Positions 1 to 8,778 of a stretch of 64,000 nt of DNA are shown here, piece by piece. Under the pieces are notes generated by a model. The model made no database searches. It saw only the letters and a program-made list of their open reading frames with translations, and was not told the origin of the DNA. The stretch comes from Oscillatoria sp. HE19RPO (GTDB taxonomy: Bacteria > Cyanobacteriota > Cyanobacteriia > Cyanobacteriales > Laspinemataceae), in assembly GCF_024220515.1 (NCBI RefSeq), contig NZ_JAMXOT010000019.1, positions 1 to 64,000 of the forward strand. Reading direction: 5' to 3'. The translations under genes and the position numbers were made by a program. The number at the start of each line of letters is the position of its first letter. Within the stretch, counting starts at the first letter, position 1.

Positions 1-53
1 CCAACAAATAAATCATCCTTGCTTTGATGCGATCGCACCTAACAAGGCTCTTT

Positions 54-111
54 TAGCCCGCGCAGGCGGGCTTTGTCCGTGTAGCCCCAGGCTTGAGCCT
101 GCGGGTTTTTT
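54..111 (+). repeat. Double-hairpin intergenic repeat, copy 1
   Basis: Two adjacent hairpins: AGCCCGC/GCGGGCT, then CCCcAGGCT/AGCCTgcGGG, followed by a run of T. The same unit recurs in either orientation at about 1123-1179, 1231-1285, 1429-1490 and 7307-7358. The T run makes this copy a plausible terminator for a plus-strand gene outside the window. Confidence 0.75.
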
Positions 112-145
112 GAAGGTTTTATTTTTTGGAGTTCCCTAAGCAGAT

Positions 146-718
146 TTACCCTTGAGTTGCCCATAAGTCGGTTAACACTTCACCCTCGGTGGGAGCGATT
201 TTTTCCTCAGTTTTCTGTGGGGTTAGATCCGATTTCTGTTCTACCGGCATCACGGGGTTAACCTCGGATTTGAGCTCATCCAACCGCACCTTGACCACTT
301 GGGGTTGTTGGGCGGAAAATTTCGGCAAGGTTAAGGTGAGAATGCCATCGTTTAACTGAGCTTCGATGCGGTCCGGCACAATGGGTTTCGGCAAGGGGAC
401 GACCCGCTTTAACTTGCCATAACGGAGTTCGGAACGGAGGTAACCGCTGTTCTGACTCACGGGATTGGGGGTCTGACGGTGGGCGGCGATCGCCACTTGA
501 AAGCGACTCGCTTGCACATCAATCTCCTCTCCAGTTAACCCGGGCAGTTCCACCCGCAATACAAAGCTATTTTCAGTTTCTTCCAGTTCGATCGCCGGTT
601 GCCACACTCTACCCATTTCGGGACGTTGGCACGGGGGTTGTTCAGTTAAGAGTTGTTCAAATTGACGTCCCCAGGCATCGACCTCGCGTAACAGGTCCAA
701 ATTCATTAATGTTCTCAT
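146..718 (-). CDS. hspA: Small heat-shock protein, Hsp20/alpha-crystallin family
   Basis: ATP-independent holdase chaperone of 190 residues that binds unfolding proteins during stress. The alpha-crystallin domain spans about residues 40-148; it begins with the usual E-x-x-x-x-F-V-L-R-V-E-L-P-G strand and ends with the diagnostic LNDGILTLTLPK segment (residues 122-133). The N-terminal arm is short (about 38 residues). The C-terminal tail after residue 150 is long, polar and probably disordered, which is longer than in many 145-160 residue family members. The ATG at 718 is preceded on the minus strand by GGAGAGGAAA. A second Met four codons in is also possible. It stands alone with repeats on both sides. 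No heat-shock operator or RNA thermometer was recognised in the leader. Family assignment is secure; the hspA symbol follows cyanobacterial usage. Confidence 0.93.
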   Translation of the reverse strand: MRTLMNLDLLREVDAWGRQFEQLLTEQPPCQRPEMGRVWQPAIELEETENSFVLRVELPGLTGEEIDVQASRFQVAIAAHRQTPNPVSQNSGYLRSELRYGKLKRVVPLPKPIVPDRIEAQLNDGILTLTLPKFSAQQPQVVKVRLDELKSEVNPVMPVEQKSDLTPQKTEEKIAPTEGEVLTDLWATQG

Positions 719-1519
719 CGGGTTTCCTCTCCAAAAAAAGAGTGAATTCTGAAATCGGTAGAGTGGGCAGAATCGGGTTTTATCGAACCAGTGGGCGATT
801 AAAACACCGATAATTTTTTATGTAACCTCGGGAAACTAAAATGTTTCCTCCCTATTTTTAGGGTAATTATGTTGCCTATTTCGAGGGGTTACTTCTTTCT
901 AATGTAAGCGAACTGACACTCTATTTACCAGGGGGTAAACCGTAAGAAGACTGTTGTATTTGCCGCCGATGGGCGAAAAGTTTTAAATCCTCTTTCCGGT
1001 TTGACCATGACTCTAGGATAGGAAAATCTAGGTTGACGCTCAGGGGGGCAAACCGTAAGAAGACTGTTGTATTTGCCGACAAAATCTAGTCTGGATGTTG
1101 ATGGGAATAATCAGGTCTGGTTTAAGCCCGCAGGCTTTAGCCCGGAGGCTATACGGACAAAGCCCGCCTGCGCGGGCTCATACAGAAAATTAACTTTTAA
1201 TACGGAATCCGGTTGTCAAAGGTCTGCTTTCGCCCGCACCCTAAAGGGTGGGGCTATACGGACGAAGCCCGCCTGCGCGGGCTCATACAGAAAATTGACT
1301 TTTAACAATCAGATTTGGTAGAAAACAGGGCAAGACAAAACCCTCCGAGTTTCTGAAACTCAGAGGGTTTAAATCCGGGGAAGACTAATTTATAGCAAAT
1401 CCGGTTGTCTTAAGTGGTCTTTCTCCATTAGCCCGCGCAGGCGGGCTTTGTCCGTATAGCCCCAGGCTTCAGCCTGCGGGATTTTACAACCCGATCGCCA
1501 CCGGATAGAGTATTAACCG
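719..1519. repeat. Repeat-filled intergenic stretch (direct repeats and hairpins)
   Basis: No credible gene. A direct repeat of about 35 bp, with core AAACCGTAAGAAGACTGTTG, occurs at 931-965 and 1044-1078. Double-hairpin repeats lie at about 1123-1179 and 1231-1285 (inverted orientation) and at 1429-1490 (same orientation as copy 1). A palindromic hairpin, AAACCCTCcGAGTTTC paired with its complement, lies at about 1339-1371. Confidence 0.7.
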
Positions 1520-2707
1520 CTAACCACGCCCGTTCCGGATGGGCGTACCACAGGGATAAGTGGCAACAGGTTCGGGTCTTTCAGAAACCGGGGGGGCGGT
1601 GCGTTCGGATTTTTTCGCTTGCGCCAATTGGTAGTCTAATTGCAGTTTAGTCAGCATTTCCTGACGGCGATCGTACAATCGCTTGAGGGAACGCGCGGGA
1701 CACTGATTCATCACATAAGCGGTGAGAATTGGCAGGGCGATCGTGCTGTCGGTATAGCAAACCACGGTATTGGGCAGTTCATTGGGATCGACTTTGCCCC
1801 AGCTTACTGCTTCAGCGGGGGTGGCCCCAGATAAACCGCCGGTATCGGGACGGGCATCGGTAATCTGGATGAAATAGTCATGTCCCCGTTCTTCTAAACC
1901 CAGGACCTCGTGAATTTGGGGTTGGGTTTGCAGGAGGAAGTTTTTGGGAGAACCGCCACCGAGAATGAAGGCGGCACTTTCTCCGGGGAAGTCTTGGTTG
2001 GGGTCCCGGGCACCATAGGCGATCGCCGCTGTTTCGTTGACATCGATCGCCGGATCAATGATTAATTGCGACCCTTCTAAGGCAAGCGCCGCCACATTCA
2101 TCCCGATCGAGCTATCTCCCGGCGACGAGGTATAAATCGGCACCCCGCACTCATACGCCGTTGCCAGCAAGCAAGAATGCTCTACCCCGCGCTGCTTCTC
2201 AATTTCCCGGACATATTTGCCCAGCAGATAATGAAATTCTGCCGTTCCCATCCGCTTCTGAAAGGGTTCGGCGCGCAAAATCGTCCGAATAAAGGCATCG
2301 GTTTCTAACAAGACATCGTAGTCAAAAATGATGTCATAGATCCGAATATGACCGTCTTCGCGCAGTTTGATATCATCCACGAACGGATTTCCCGCATAGA
2401 GGTTTAATCCCAGTCCGTAATGGATATCGTGATACAGATTTGCGCCGGTACTGATGATGTAATCAATAAAGCCGTTGCGGATCAGCGGTGCTAAGGCTGA
2501 CACCCCAAATCCCGCCGGAGTCATGGCCCCAGATAGGCTCAGTCCCACAGTCACTCCTTCCCGCATCACCTTTTGGGTCAGCAGGTGACAGATTTCCCGC
2601 AACCGAGCGGAATTATAAGCGGTGAAGTAACCATCAATTAAGTCCACGACGCTCACGTTCTCGGTCATGGGGGCGGGGGCAATTTTGCGATCTATCATTT
2701 GAGACAT
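1520..2707 (-). CDS. Deoxyhypusine synthase-like protein (probable homospermidine/polyamine enzyme)
   Basis: A 395-residue member of the deoxyhypusine synthase fold. The family transfers the aminobutyl group of spermidine, with NAD, to an acceptor. Bacteria lack eIF5A, and bacterial homologues are usually thought to make homospermidine or related polyamines, so the substrate here is inferred. Recognisable segments are [16 protein letters not shown], the NAD-binding [18 protein letters not shown] and [10 protein letters not shown]; the last carries the lysine (about residue 255) at the position of the imine-forming catalytic lysine. I place the start at the ATG at 2707, because GGAGTGG lies eight bases upstream on the minus strand; a longer form from 2740 lacks such a site. 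The gene stands alone. Its 5' region contains a folded RNA-like element. Confidence 0.85.
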   Translation of the reverse strand: MSQMIDRKIAPAPMTENVSVVDLIDGYFTAYNSARLREICHLLTQKVMREGVTVGLSLSGAMTPAGFGVSALAPLIRNGFIDYIISTGANLYHDIHYGLGLNLYAGNPFVDDIKLREDGHIRIYDIIFDYDVLLETDAFIRTILRAEPFQKRMGTAEFHYLLGKYVREIEKQRGVEHSCLLATAYECGVPIYTSSPGDSSIGMNVAALALEGSQLIIDPAIDVNETAAIAYGARDPNQDFPGESAAFILGGGSPKNFLLQTQPQIHEVLGLEERGHDYFIQITDARPDTGGLSGATPAEAVSWGKVDPNELPNTVVCYTDSTIALPILTAYVMNQCPARSLKRLYDRRQEMLTKLQLDYQLAQAKKSERTAPPVSERPEPVATYPCGTPIRNGRG

Positions 2708-2800
2708 TTTTCCACTCCAAACGGTTGAAATACAGGGCATAGTAGCCTTAGCAGACCAAGCCCCTAAGGCGATTGACTATGTTCAATCATGAATATTTAA

Positions 2801-2990
2801 GTTGATTGACATCGCTGCCGGAGGTGAAGGATTGGGTCAGGTTCGTGGGAACCTACCTCATCCCTAGGCAGTAGCTGAAAGATCTCAACCGGACGCTCTA
2901 TCGCGCAAGCATGATGCTTAATGAGTGGATCTGACAGATGTTTCGTTCGTCTGATGCGAGTTTCTCTGTCATGAATCCGCTCCCTTTTTG
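2801..2990. ncRNA. Unassigned structured element upstream of the DHS-like gene
   Basis: About 190 bp that can fold into a closed multibranch structure. An outer stem pairs GACA-TCG (2808-2814) with CGA (2957-2959) and TGTC (2967-2970). Inside are three arms: CTGCC/GGCAG (2815-2819 with 2867-2871), AGATC/GATCT (2880-2884 with 2928-2932) holding an AAGCAT-g-ATGCTT hairpin, and CAGATG/CGTCTG (2935-2940 with 2948-2953). Strand is unknown: it could be a free small RNA, or the leader of the DHS-like mRNA on the minus strand. It does not match the SRP RNA, RNase P RNA or tmRNA consensus I know; 6S RNA was considered but not supported. Confidence 0.35.
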
Positions 2991-4082
2991 ATAGAGCTAA
3001 GGCAGGAAAAATCCAGCTTGTTTAGAGACGGTTATCGGAATGCCGTCTCCTTGTCAAAATTTTGTGGGTCTATAACCCCGATCGACCTAGTTTGCGGACC
3101 CCTCAAGTCTTAGGGTCTTAACAGCAGCTTACAAGAAGCTTCAGAAGTACCGAGCGCAAACCTTATCTAACAGGCCGATCGGACCATACTAGGCGCTTCA
3201 CATCGATCAGTCCAGGACAGCGCCGGGTCGCAATGCCGTTTACGCTTCAACTGCATATCCAGATACCAAAGGCCACGCCAAGGGTAGCCAGTTAGAGCAA
3301 AGAGTTTCAACGTTGTTATGCAACCTCTCTTGAGAAGACAACATTTTGAATACATTCTAGCACTAAAATTCCCGGGCTGAAATCTTAAAATTGAGATTTT
3401 TGAGGTTATTTCGGTCTTGAGGCTTAGAACATATAGGGTTATCGACTTTTTTGGCATTTTTTCGGCTTTTCAGGAGTGTAAAGCTCTTTCTTGAGCAGTA
3501 GGACTCTAGAAAGAGCGGATGGGAAGGGCTGAAATGCCGACAATAGCAGGGTCTGACAAGGGTAGGTTGCTTACGCTTAACTGCACTTGCGGTCCCCTCC
3601 CCGATGTCTTGGGGAGGCGTCAGGTGGGGTTCTTCTGAGGCGCTCGCCACCTCAAACAATCTTGGAGGTTTAAGCATTAACCCGGTCAAGGTGGTAAATT
3701 TAATGACGAAAAATCGCTATTTCTTGTAGGGGCGTATTGCATACGCCCTCTTGGGCGCAAGCATTGCGCCCCTACAAGAAACTGAGGATGAGGCGGGATT
3801 TCATTGCCGGATAAAGAGGGCCTGCGCATTGCGCCCCTACAAGAAACTGAGGATGAGGCGGGATTCCATTGCCGGATAAAGAGGGCGTATGCAATATGCC
3901 CCTACAAGAAACTGAGGATGAGGCGGGATTCAGTTTTGAGATGCTGCTGGGCCCGCTTATCTAGGTAGAATTCGCGGACAAATCCCGGGCAAGAGAGGGG
4001 GAAAAAAACTCCTAGAGATTTGGCTAGACTGAAATGCCAATTGAGGGGTATGATGGGAGATTGTGAGTTAAAAACCATAACT
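2991..4082. repeat. Intergenic region with a 65-bp tandem repeat
   Basis: No gene recognised between the DHS-like gene and rplS. At 3726-3930 there is a tandem array with a 65-bp period: CCTACAAGAAACTGAGGATG begins at 3771, 3836 and 3901, separated by short palindromes such as GGGCGTATTGCATACGCCC. Related sequence recurs near 30290-30316. An inverted pair GAGACGG/CCGTCTC lies at about 3024-3050. The minus strand of 3167-3689 is open but shows no recognisable protein. Confidence 0.6.
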
Positions 4083-4445
4083 ATGAAGGCTGAACAGATT
4101 ATCCGTGACATTGAAGCGGAACAGTTAAAAACGGACCTCCCGCAGATTTACGTCGGTGACAGCGTAAGAGTGGGCGTCAGAATTAGAGAAGCGGGCAAAG
4201 AAAGAACCCAGCCTTACGAAGGCGTGGTGATTGCCATGCGCAATGGTGGGATTAACGAAACCATTACCGTGCGCCGCGTGTTCCAAGGAGTTGGGGTGGA
4301 ACGAGTCTTTTTGCTGCACTCCCCCCGGATTGAGAGCATCAAAGTATTGCGTCGGGGTAAAGCGCGACGGGCGAAGCTGTACTATCTGCGCGATCGCGTG
4401 GGTAAAGCCACCCGCATCAAACAACGGTTTGACCGCCCTATCTAA
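4083..4445 (+). CDS. rplS: 50S ribosomal protein L19
   Basis: L19 lies at the 30S-50S interface of the ribosome and contacts the 16S/23S bridge. The 120-residue protein is full length. It shows the typical segments [50 protein letters not shown] and the basic end [21 protein letters not shown] chose ATG 4083, which gives the standard N-terminus [11 protein letters not shown]; an upstream in-frame ATG at 4020 would add 21 residues not typical of L19. It heads the cyanobacterial cluster rplS, tRNA-Trp, secE, nusG, rplK, rplA, rplJ, rplL. Confidence 0.97.
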   Translation: MKAEQIIRDIEAEQLKTDLPQIYVGDSVRVGVRIREAGKERTQPYEGVVIAMRNGGINETITVRRVFQGVGVERVFLLHSPRIESIKVLRRGKARRAKLYYLRDRVGKATRIKQRFDRPI

Positions 4446-4546
4446 GACCAATCCAAAAAAATTGCCCCGGGTGGGTTGACGCGATCGCAATCTTAGGTAT
4501 AGGATAGGAAATGGGTGAATCGCTCTAACCAGCAGATTCAACCCGT

Positions 4547-4619
4547 GCGCTCTTAGTTCAGTTGGTAGAACGCAGGTCTCCAAAACCTGATGTCGGGGGT
4601 TCAAGTCCTCCAGGGCGCG
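4547..4619 (+). tRNA. trnW: tRNA-Trp (anticodon CCA)
   Basis: A 73-base cloverleaf. The acceptor arms GCGCTCT and AGGGCGC pair (one G-U), followed by discriminator G. The anticodon loop is CTCCAAA with CCA at positions 34-36, and the T arm carries GGTTCAAGTCC. The 3' CCA is not encoded. It lies between rplS and secE, a conserved cyanobacterial arrangement, and may be co-transcribed with them. Confidence 0.96.
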
Positions 4620-4813
4620 CTGAACCATCTTCCGAAAGATATCTGCCCGAAAGTATGTCTGCTGCAAAAACAGCAAACAACCTAAAAACTTTCGGGTAGA
4701 ATTATTATCTGGGTGGTTCGTACCAAGTATTGCAAGAACAAGAAAAAGTTTAAGCTAGAACGGCGACGAGTGCAGCCACCCAATCTGGAGTGGCGTAATT
4801 CACTGGCGATCGC

Positions 4814-5098
4814 ATGAAAGCTGTTGCCAAGAAAAAACTACCTGTTGTTGCGTTCAGTGGGAGAGGGAAAACAATTGTGGCAAAAAACAACGAAGCAAAC
4901 CAAGAAACAGCAAGCGGTTTCAATCCCGCAGAGTTTTTCCAGGAAACAAAAGAAGAACTGGCGAAGGTAGTTTGGCCATCTCGGCAGCAGGTGATTAGTG
5001 AATCCTTGGCCGTCCTCTCGATGGTCGCCTTGATTGCCAGCTTAATCTATTTCATCGATAAATTTTTTGGTTGGGCAGCTACACAGGTGTTCGGATGA
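4814..5098 (+). CDS. secE: Preprotein translocase subunit SecE
   Basis: Small membrane subunit of the SecYEG channel, which clamps SecY. The core is in the C-terminal half: FFQETKEELAKVVWPSRQQV is the conserved amphipathic segment before a single transmembrane helix (about residues 65-85). The 94-residue reading starts at ATG 4814. A shorter 73-residue form from GTG 4877 (VAKNNEAN) is closer to many cyanobacterial SecE lengths, so the start is uncertain. The stop codon overlaps the start of nusG (ATGATG), which implies translational coupling. Confidence 0.94.
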   Translation: MKAVAKKKLPVVAFSGRGKTIVAKNNEANQETASGFNPAEFFQETKEELAKVVWPSRQQVISESLAVLSMVALIASLIYFIDKFFGWAATQVFG

Positions 5099-5733
5099 TG
5101 TTTGCATCGGACGACGACTCTCAATATCCAACTCAACCGTCAGAAACCGACGAAGCGGAAGAAACCAAATCAACGGGCCGTTGGTTTGCCGTTCAAGTTG
5201 CCTCGGGCTGTGAAAAGCGCGTCAAAGCGACCCTAGAACAGCGAATTCAAACCCTTGATATGGGCGATCGGATTTTTCAGGTTGAGATTCCCCAAGCTGC
5301 TGCATTTAAAATCCGCAAGGATGGAAGCAGACAGCAAACGGATGAAAAAATCTTCCCCGGTTACGTCCTCGTCCAAATGGACATGGACGATGAAAGCTGG
5401 CAGGTTGTCAAAAACACCCCCCATGTGATTAACTTTGTGGGGGCAGAACAAAAACGCCGTTACGGACGCGGACGCGGTCACGTCAAACCCATGCCCCTGA
5501 GTTATTCGGAAGTTCAACGGATATTCAGGCAACGGGACGAAGCAGAGCCAGTAGCAAAAACTTATCTGACTCCCGGAGAAAAAATTGAAGTGGTCTCTGG
5601 ACCCTTTAAAGATTTTGATGGGGAAGTCATAGAAGTGAGCCCAGAGCGCAGTAAGCTCAAAGCACTCCTGTCTATCTTCGGACGAGATACGCCCGTCGAA
5701 CTGGAGTTTAATCAAGTCCGCAAATTGAGTTAA
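5095..5733 (+). CDS. nusG: Transcription termination/antitermination factor NusG
   Basis: NusG binds RNA polymerase and modulates pausing and elongation. The NGN domain (about residues 28-150) is recognisable from [32 protein letters not shown] and TPHVINFVG. The C-terminal KOW domain begins at [19 protein letters not shown]. The acidic N-terminal extension of about 27 residues is common in cyanobacteria. The start is ATG 5095 or 5098; both overlap the secE stop. A longer reading from 5071 lies inside secE and is not needed. Confidence 0.97.
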   Translation: MMFASDDDSQYPTQPSETDEAEETKSTGRWFAVQVASGCEKRVKATLEQRIQTLDMGDRIFQVEIPQAAAFKIRKDGSRQQTDEKIFPGYVLVQMDMDDESWQVVKNTPHVINFVGAEQKRRYGRGRGHVKPMPLSYSEVQRIFRQRDEAEPVAKTYLTPGEKIEVVSGPFKDFDGEVIEVSPERSKLKALLSIFGRDTPVELEFNQVRKLS

Positions 5734-5750
5734 AGCAGCTAACACAGCAA

Positions 5751-6176
5751 ATGGCAAAAAAAGTAGTTGCGGTGATTAAGTTGGCGATTAATGCCGGAAA
5801 AGCCAACCCCGCACCCCCGATCGGGCCAGCGCTCGGTCAGCATGGCGTGAACATCATGATGTTCTGTAAAGAATACAACGCCAGAACTGCCGATCAAGCG
5901 GGTCTCGTAGTGCCGGTAGAAATTTCCGTCTTTGAAGACCGCAGTTTCACCTTCATTCTCAAAACCCCTCCCGCCTCTGTCTTGATTCGCAAGGCAGCAG
6001 GGATTGAAAGAGGTTCAGGGGAACCCAATCGCAAGAAAGTGGCCGAAATCTCCCGGGATCAACTCCGCGAGATCGCCCAAACTAAAATGCCTGACCTCAA
6101 TGCCAATGACATTGAAGCGGCCATGAAAATTGTCGAAGGGACCGCCCGGAATATGGGTGTGACCGTCGCCGATTAG
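5751..6176 (+). CDS. rplK: 50S ribosomal protein L11
   Basis: L11 forms the GTPase-associated centre of the large subunit with 23S rRNA and L10/L12. The 141-residue protein has the standard length. Its N-terminal domain carries [22 protein letters not shown], with the proline turn that binds thiostrepton in other bacteria. The C-terminal RNA-binding domain ends in [20 protein letters not shown]. It follows nusG by 17 bases and precedes rplA by 170 bases. Confidence 0.98.
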   Translation: MAKKVVAVIKLAINAGKANPAPPIGPALGQHGVNIMMFCKEYNARTADQAGLVVPVEISVFEDRSFTFILKTPPASVLIRKAAGIERGSGEPNRKKVAEISRDQLREIAQTKMPDLNANDIEAAMKIVEGTARNMGVTVAD

Positions 6177-6346
6177 GAACCGATTGGAGATTTTAGAGTT
6201 TAGATTTTTAGAATTCTCTTAAGATTCTAGGAACTGGGGTTTGAAATCTCTGGATTGAGCTCAATGAGATTTCCAAAAAAATCTCAACCGCATGACCCAT
6301 AACAAGGGGCAGAGGCATCGCCTCGTTATGACCCCAGGAGAGAAAA

Positions 6347-7063
6347 ATGCCCAAAAAAATCTCGCGTAGATTACAAGAACTCACTAAAAAGGTTGAAGAG
6401 CGCCCTTATCAACCCTTAGAGGCCCTCAACCTTTTAAAAGAGACCGCTACAGCTAAATTTCCTGAATCCGCCGAAGCTCATATTCGCTTAGGCATCGATC
6501 CCAAGTACACCGACCAACAACTGCGGACCACCGTAGCCCTCCCCAAAGGAACGGGTCAAACCGTCCGCGTGGCGGTAATTGCTCGGGGGGAAAAAGTGAC
6601 CGAAGCCACCAATGGCGGTGCAGATTTGGCCGGGTCTGAAGACTTGATTGCCGAAATCCAACAAGGCCGGATGGACTTCGATAAACTGATTGCCACCCCG
6701 GACATGATGCCCCAAGTGGCCAAATTAGGTAAACTCCTCGGTCCCCGGGGGTTGATGCCTTCGCCAAAAGGTGGTACAGTAACCTTTGACCTCGGTCAAG
6801 CAATTAACGAGTTCAAAGCCGGTAAACTAGAATTTCGGGCCGATCGCACGGGCATCGTCCATGTCATGTTTGGGAAAGCCGCTTTTCCAACTGAAGATCT
6901 CCTAGTTAACCTCAAGGCGTTGCAAGAAAGCATTGACCGCAACCGTCCTTCCGGTGCTAAAGGCCGCTACTGGCGCAGTGTGTATGTCGCTTCTACGATG
7001 GGTCCCTCCATTGAAGTCGATATCAGTGCCTTGCGAGATCTCAAGCTGACAGAAATCGCCTAA
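6347..7063 (+). CDS. rplA: 50S ribosomal protein L1
   Basis: L1 forms the mobile L1 stalk that helps release E-site tRNA; in many bacteria it also represses its own operon by binding mRNA. The 238-residue protein is full length. Diagnostic segments are the N-terminal [16 protein letters not shown], the central [20 protein letters not shown] and the C-terminal [20 protein letters not shown] Shine-Dalgarno-like AGGAGAG precedes ATG 6347. The 170-base gap after rplK contains a short hairpin GAGGC-ATC-GCCTC that could be a regulatory site, but nothing definite. Confidence 0.98.
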   Translation: MPKKISRRLQELTKKVEERPYQPLEALNLLKETATAKFPESAEAHIRLGIDPKYTDQQLRTTVALPKGTGQTVRVAVIARGEKVTEATNGGADLAGSEDLIAEIQQGRMDFDKLIATPDMMPQVAKLGKLLGPRGLMPSPKGGTVTFDLGQAINEFKAGKLEFRADRTGIVHVMFGKAAFPTEDLLVNLKALQESIDRNRPSGAKGRYWRSVYVASTMGPSIEVDISALRDLKLTEIA

Positions 7064-7124
7064 GGGCGAGTTCAAATTTTGAGGCAACTCAAAATTCATC
7101 CCTTCAAACCCCACAATTAAATAG

Positions 7125-7275
7125 CACAGTAGCCGGAGACAGTAGGTGTCCAACAGGGCTTAATTTCCTACCTAGGTTTGCGTTATCGTTCCCCTTGTGC
7201 TGGTCTTGTCATGAGTTGACAAGATTGCCATCGGGATCTGACAAAACCCCGGCTACCCTGCTGGGGTTTTTGATT
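7125..7275 (+). promoter_or_regulatory. L10 leader with attenuator hairpin
   Basis: The untranslated leader of rplJ contains the L10-leader pattern GGAGACAGTAGGTGTCC followed by TTTCCTACCTAGG, the kink-turn region bound by L10(L12)4 in many bacteria. It ends in a strong hairpin AAAACCCC/GGGGTTTTT (7243-7271), which can act as a terminator. Excess L10-L12 would be expected to reduce rplJ-rplL expression. A double-hairpin intergenic repeat follows at about 7307-7358, before the rplJ ribosome-binding site. Confidence 0.8.
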
Positions 7276-7470
7276 GGGTCGGGGATAGGGGAGCAGGGAA
7301 TAAAAACCCACAGGCTGAAGCCTGGGGCTACACAAACGAAGCCCGCCTGCGCGGGCTAAGAGGGAAAACTGACTGTTTACAATCGGATTCCGTATCCTAT
7401 TCCCAGGGGATGAATGCTCCCAAATGTCTCTAAATTCTTAATCTTCATCCCAATCAGGAGGTGAAAACGA

Positions 7471-8022
7471 GTGGGTAAAACGCTAGCCGATAAACAAGCG
7501 ATGGTGACGGAGCTCAAACAAGAGTTGAGCAAGTCCCAGATGACGCTTGTGATTGATTACAAAGGGTTAACCGTGGCGGAGATTACCGATTTACGTCGGC
7601 GTCTACGCGAAAGCGGTGCAACCTGTGCCGTTGCTAAAAACACCCTGATGCGACGGGCTGTTGATGGCGACGAAAACTGGCAATCTTTAGGGGAATTCCT
7701 GAAAGATTCCTCTGCCTTTTTGTTCCTGAAAGATGACCTGAATGGTCCGATTAAGGCGTATCAAGACTTCCAAAAAGCGACCAAGAAGAGTGAACTTCGT
7801 GGTGGTGTATTAGAAGGAAAGGCGCTGACTTTCGAGCAAGTGAAGGCGATCGGAGATCTTCCCTCCAAAGAAGAACTCATGGCGCAAATCGCCGGTGCCC
7901 TCAATGCAGTGGTCACCAAGATTGCTGTGGGTATCAAAGAAGTTCCTTCGGGTCTGGCCCGAGGTCTCCAAGCCTACGCCGACAAAGACGGCAGCACCAG
8001 CGACGAAGACCAAGCGGCCTAG
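7471..8022 (+). CDS. rplJ: 50S ribosomal protein L10
   Basis: L10 anchors the L7/L12 dimers to the ribosome stalk. The 183-residue protein carries the N-terminal 23S-binding domain (VTELKQELSKSQMTLVIDYKG, TDLRRRLRESGA, VAKNTLMRRAV) and the C-terminal helix that binds L12. The start is GTG 7471; AGGAGGTG at 7457-7464 gives clear support. The short acidic tail DGSTSDEDQAA is lineage-specific. Expression is probably controlled by the L10 leader upstream. Confidence 0.97.
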   Translation: MGKTLADKQAMVTELKQELSKSQMTLVIDYKGLTVAEITDLRRRLRESGATCAVAKNTLMRRAVDGDENWQSLGEFLKDSSAFLFLKDDLNGPIKAYQDFQKATKKSELRGGVLEGKALTFEQVKAIGDLPSKEELMAQIAGALNAVVTKIAVGIKEVPSGLARGLQAYADKDGSTSDEDQAA

Positions 8023-8029
8023 GGTCGTT

Positions 8030-8138
8030 GGTCATTGGTCGTTGGTCATTGGTCGTTGGTCATTGGTCATTGGTCGTTGGTCGTTGGTCGTTAGTCAAAC
8101 AACAAATGACAAATGACAAATGACAAATGACAAATGAC
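8030..8138 (+). repeat. Seven-base tandem repeats between rplJ and rplL
   Basis: About ten copies of GGTCGTT or GGTCATT are followed by about five copies of the near-complementary AATGACA. The two blocks can pair into a long imperfect stem with a mismatch each turn of seven. Similar heptamer runs occur at 41338-41370, 60297-60335 and 62785-62825. Confidence 0.8.
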
Positions 8139-8181
8139 AACCCTTGTCTATTCCATTTATATATTTGATAGGAGTCAATCC

Positions 8182-8571
8182 ATGTCTGCAGCAACTGATG
8201 AAATTCTCGAAAAGCTAAAATCCCTGACCTTGTTGGAAGCTTCTGAACTGGTCAAACAAATTGAAGAAGCCTTTGGCGTGAGCGCTGCTGCACCCGCAGG
8301 CGGCATGATGATGATGGCTCCTGGCGCTGCGGCTGCTGCTGAAGAAGTCGAAGAGAAGACTGAATTTGATGTCATTCTCGAAGAAGTTCCGGCAGACAAG
8401 AAGATTGCCGTGCTCAAAGTTGTCCGTGCTTTAACCGGATTAGGTCTGAAAGAAGCCAAAGATATGGTGGAATCTGCACCGAAACCGATTAAAGAAGGCA
8501 TCGCCAAAGATGCAGCGGAAGATGCTAAGAAGCAACTGGAAGAAGCAGGCGGAAAAGTCAGCATCAAGTAA
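8182..8571 (+). CDS. rplL: 50S ribosomal protein L7/L12
   Basis: Stalk protein that recruits translation factors and stimulates their GTPase activity. The 129-residue sequence has an N-terminal dimerisation helix pair ([20 protein letters not shown]), an Ala/Gly/Met-rich hinge ([20 protein letters not shown]) and the globular C-terminal domain ([33 protein letters not shown]). The start is ATG 8182 with AGGAG nine bases upstream; an upstream ATG at 8134 lies in the repeat and would add a non-family sequence. It is the last gene of the operon and is followed by a terminator. Confidence 0.98.
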   Translation: MSAATDEILEKLKSLTLLEASELVKQIEEAFGVSAAAPAGGMMMMAPGAAAAAEEVEEKTEFDVILEEVPADKKIAVLKVVRALTGLGLKEAKDMVESAPKPIKEGIAKDAAEDAKKQLEEAGGKVSIK

Positions 8572-8634
8572 GATTTTCCCTTGGGGAATTAATACCAGAG
8601 TGGCAGAATATTATATTTTGCCACTCTACCGGAT

Positions 8635-8662
8635 AAGTCCACGGCAGTGGGCTTATTTTTTT
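8635..8662 (+). terminator. Rho-independent terminator after rplL
   Basis: An 8-bp stem AAGTCCAC/GTGGGCTT with loop GGCA is followed by ATTTTTTT. A second inverted repeat, GAGTGGCA/TGCCACTC, lies just before it (about 8600-8627). It marks the end of the rplS-rplL cluster. Confidence 0.85.
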
Positions 8663-8700
8663 GATGGAGTGCAGGACTGACGTAGATCTTGAGAATCTAC

Positions 8701-8742
8701 CCGAAATGTAGAGGCGATTCGCGAATCGCCTCTACATTTCGG
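8701..8742. repeat. Palindromic intergenic element, copy 1
   Basis: A perfect 42-bp palindrome centred on GATTCGCGAATC, with arms CCGAAATGTAGAGGC and their complement. Other copies are at 15776-15819, 20899-20932, 39872-39919 and 56072-56113; arm bases vary in compensating pairs. Confidence 0.9.
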
Positions 8743-8778
8743 ACTCACTGGGAAAATATGCGTAAGTCCTGGAGTGGT

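Noticed and set aside
1067-1321. Open frame of 84 codons
   Set aside because: It consists of the double-hairpin repeat translated twice; no family resemblance or ribosome-binding site.
2815-2871. SRP RNA (4.5S) identity for the folded element
   Set aside because: GGGTCAGG is present, but the rest of the conserved SRP loop (GGAAGCAGCC) is not.
3167-3689. Two overlapping minus-strand open frames between the DHS gene and rplS
   Set aside because: No recognisable domain, no clear start signal, odd composition. A non-coding RNA here was considered; RNase P and tmRNA signatures are absent.
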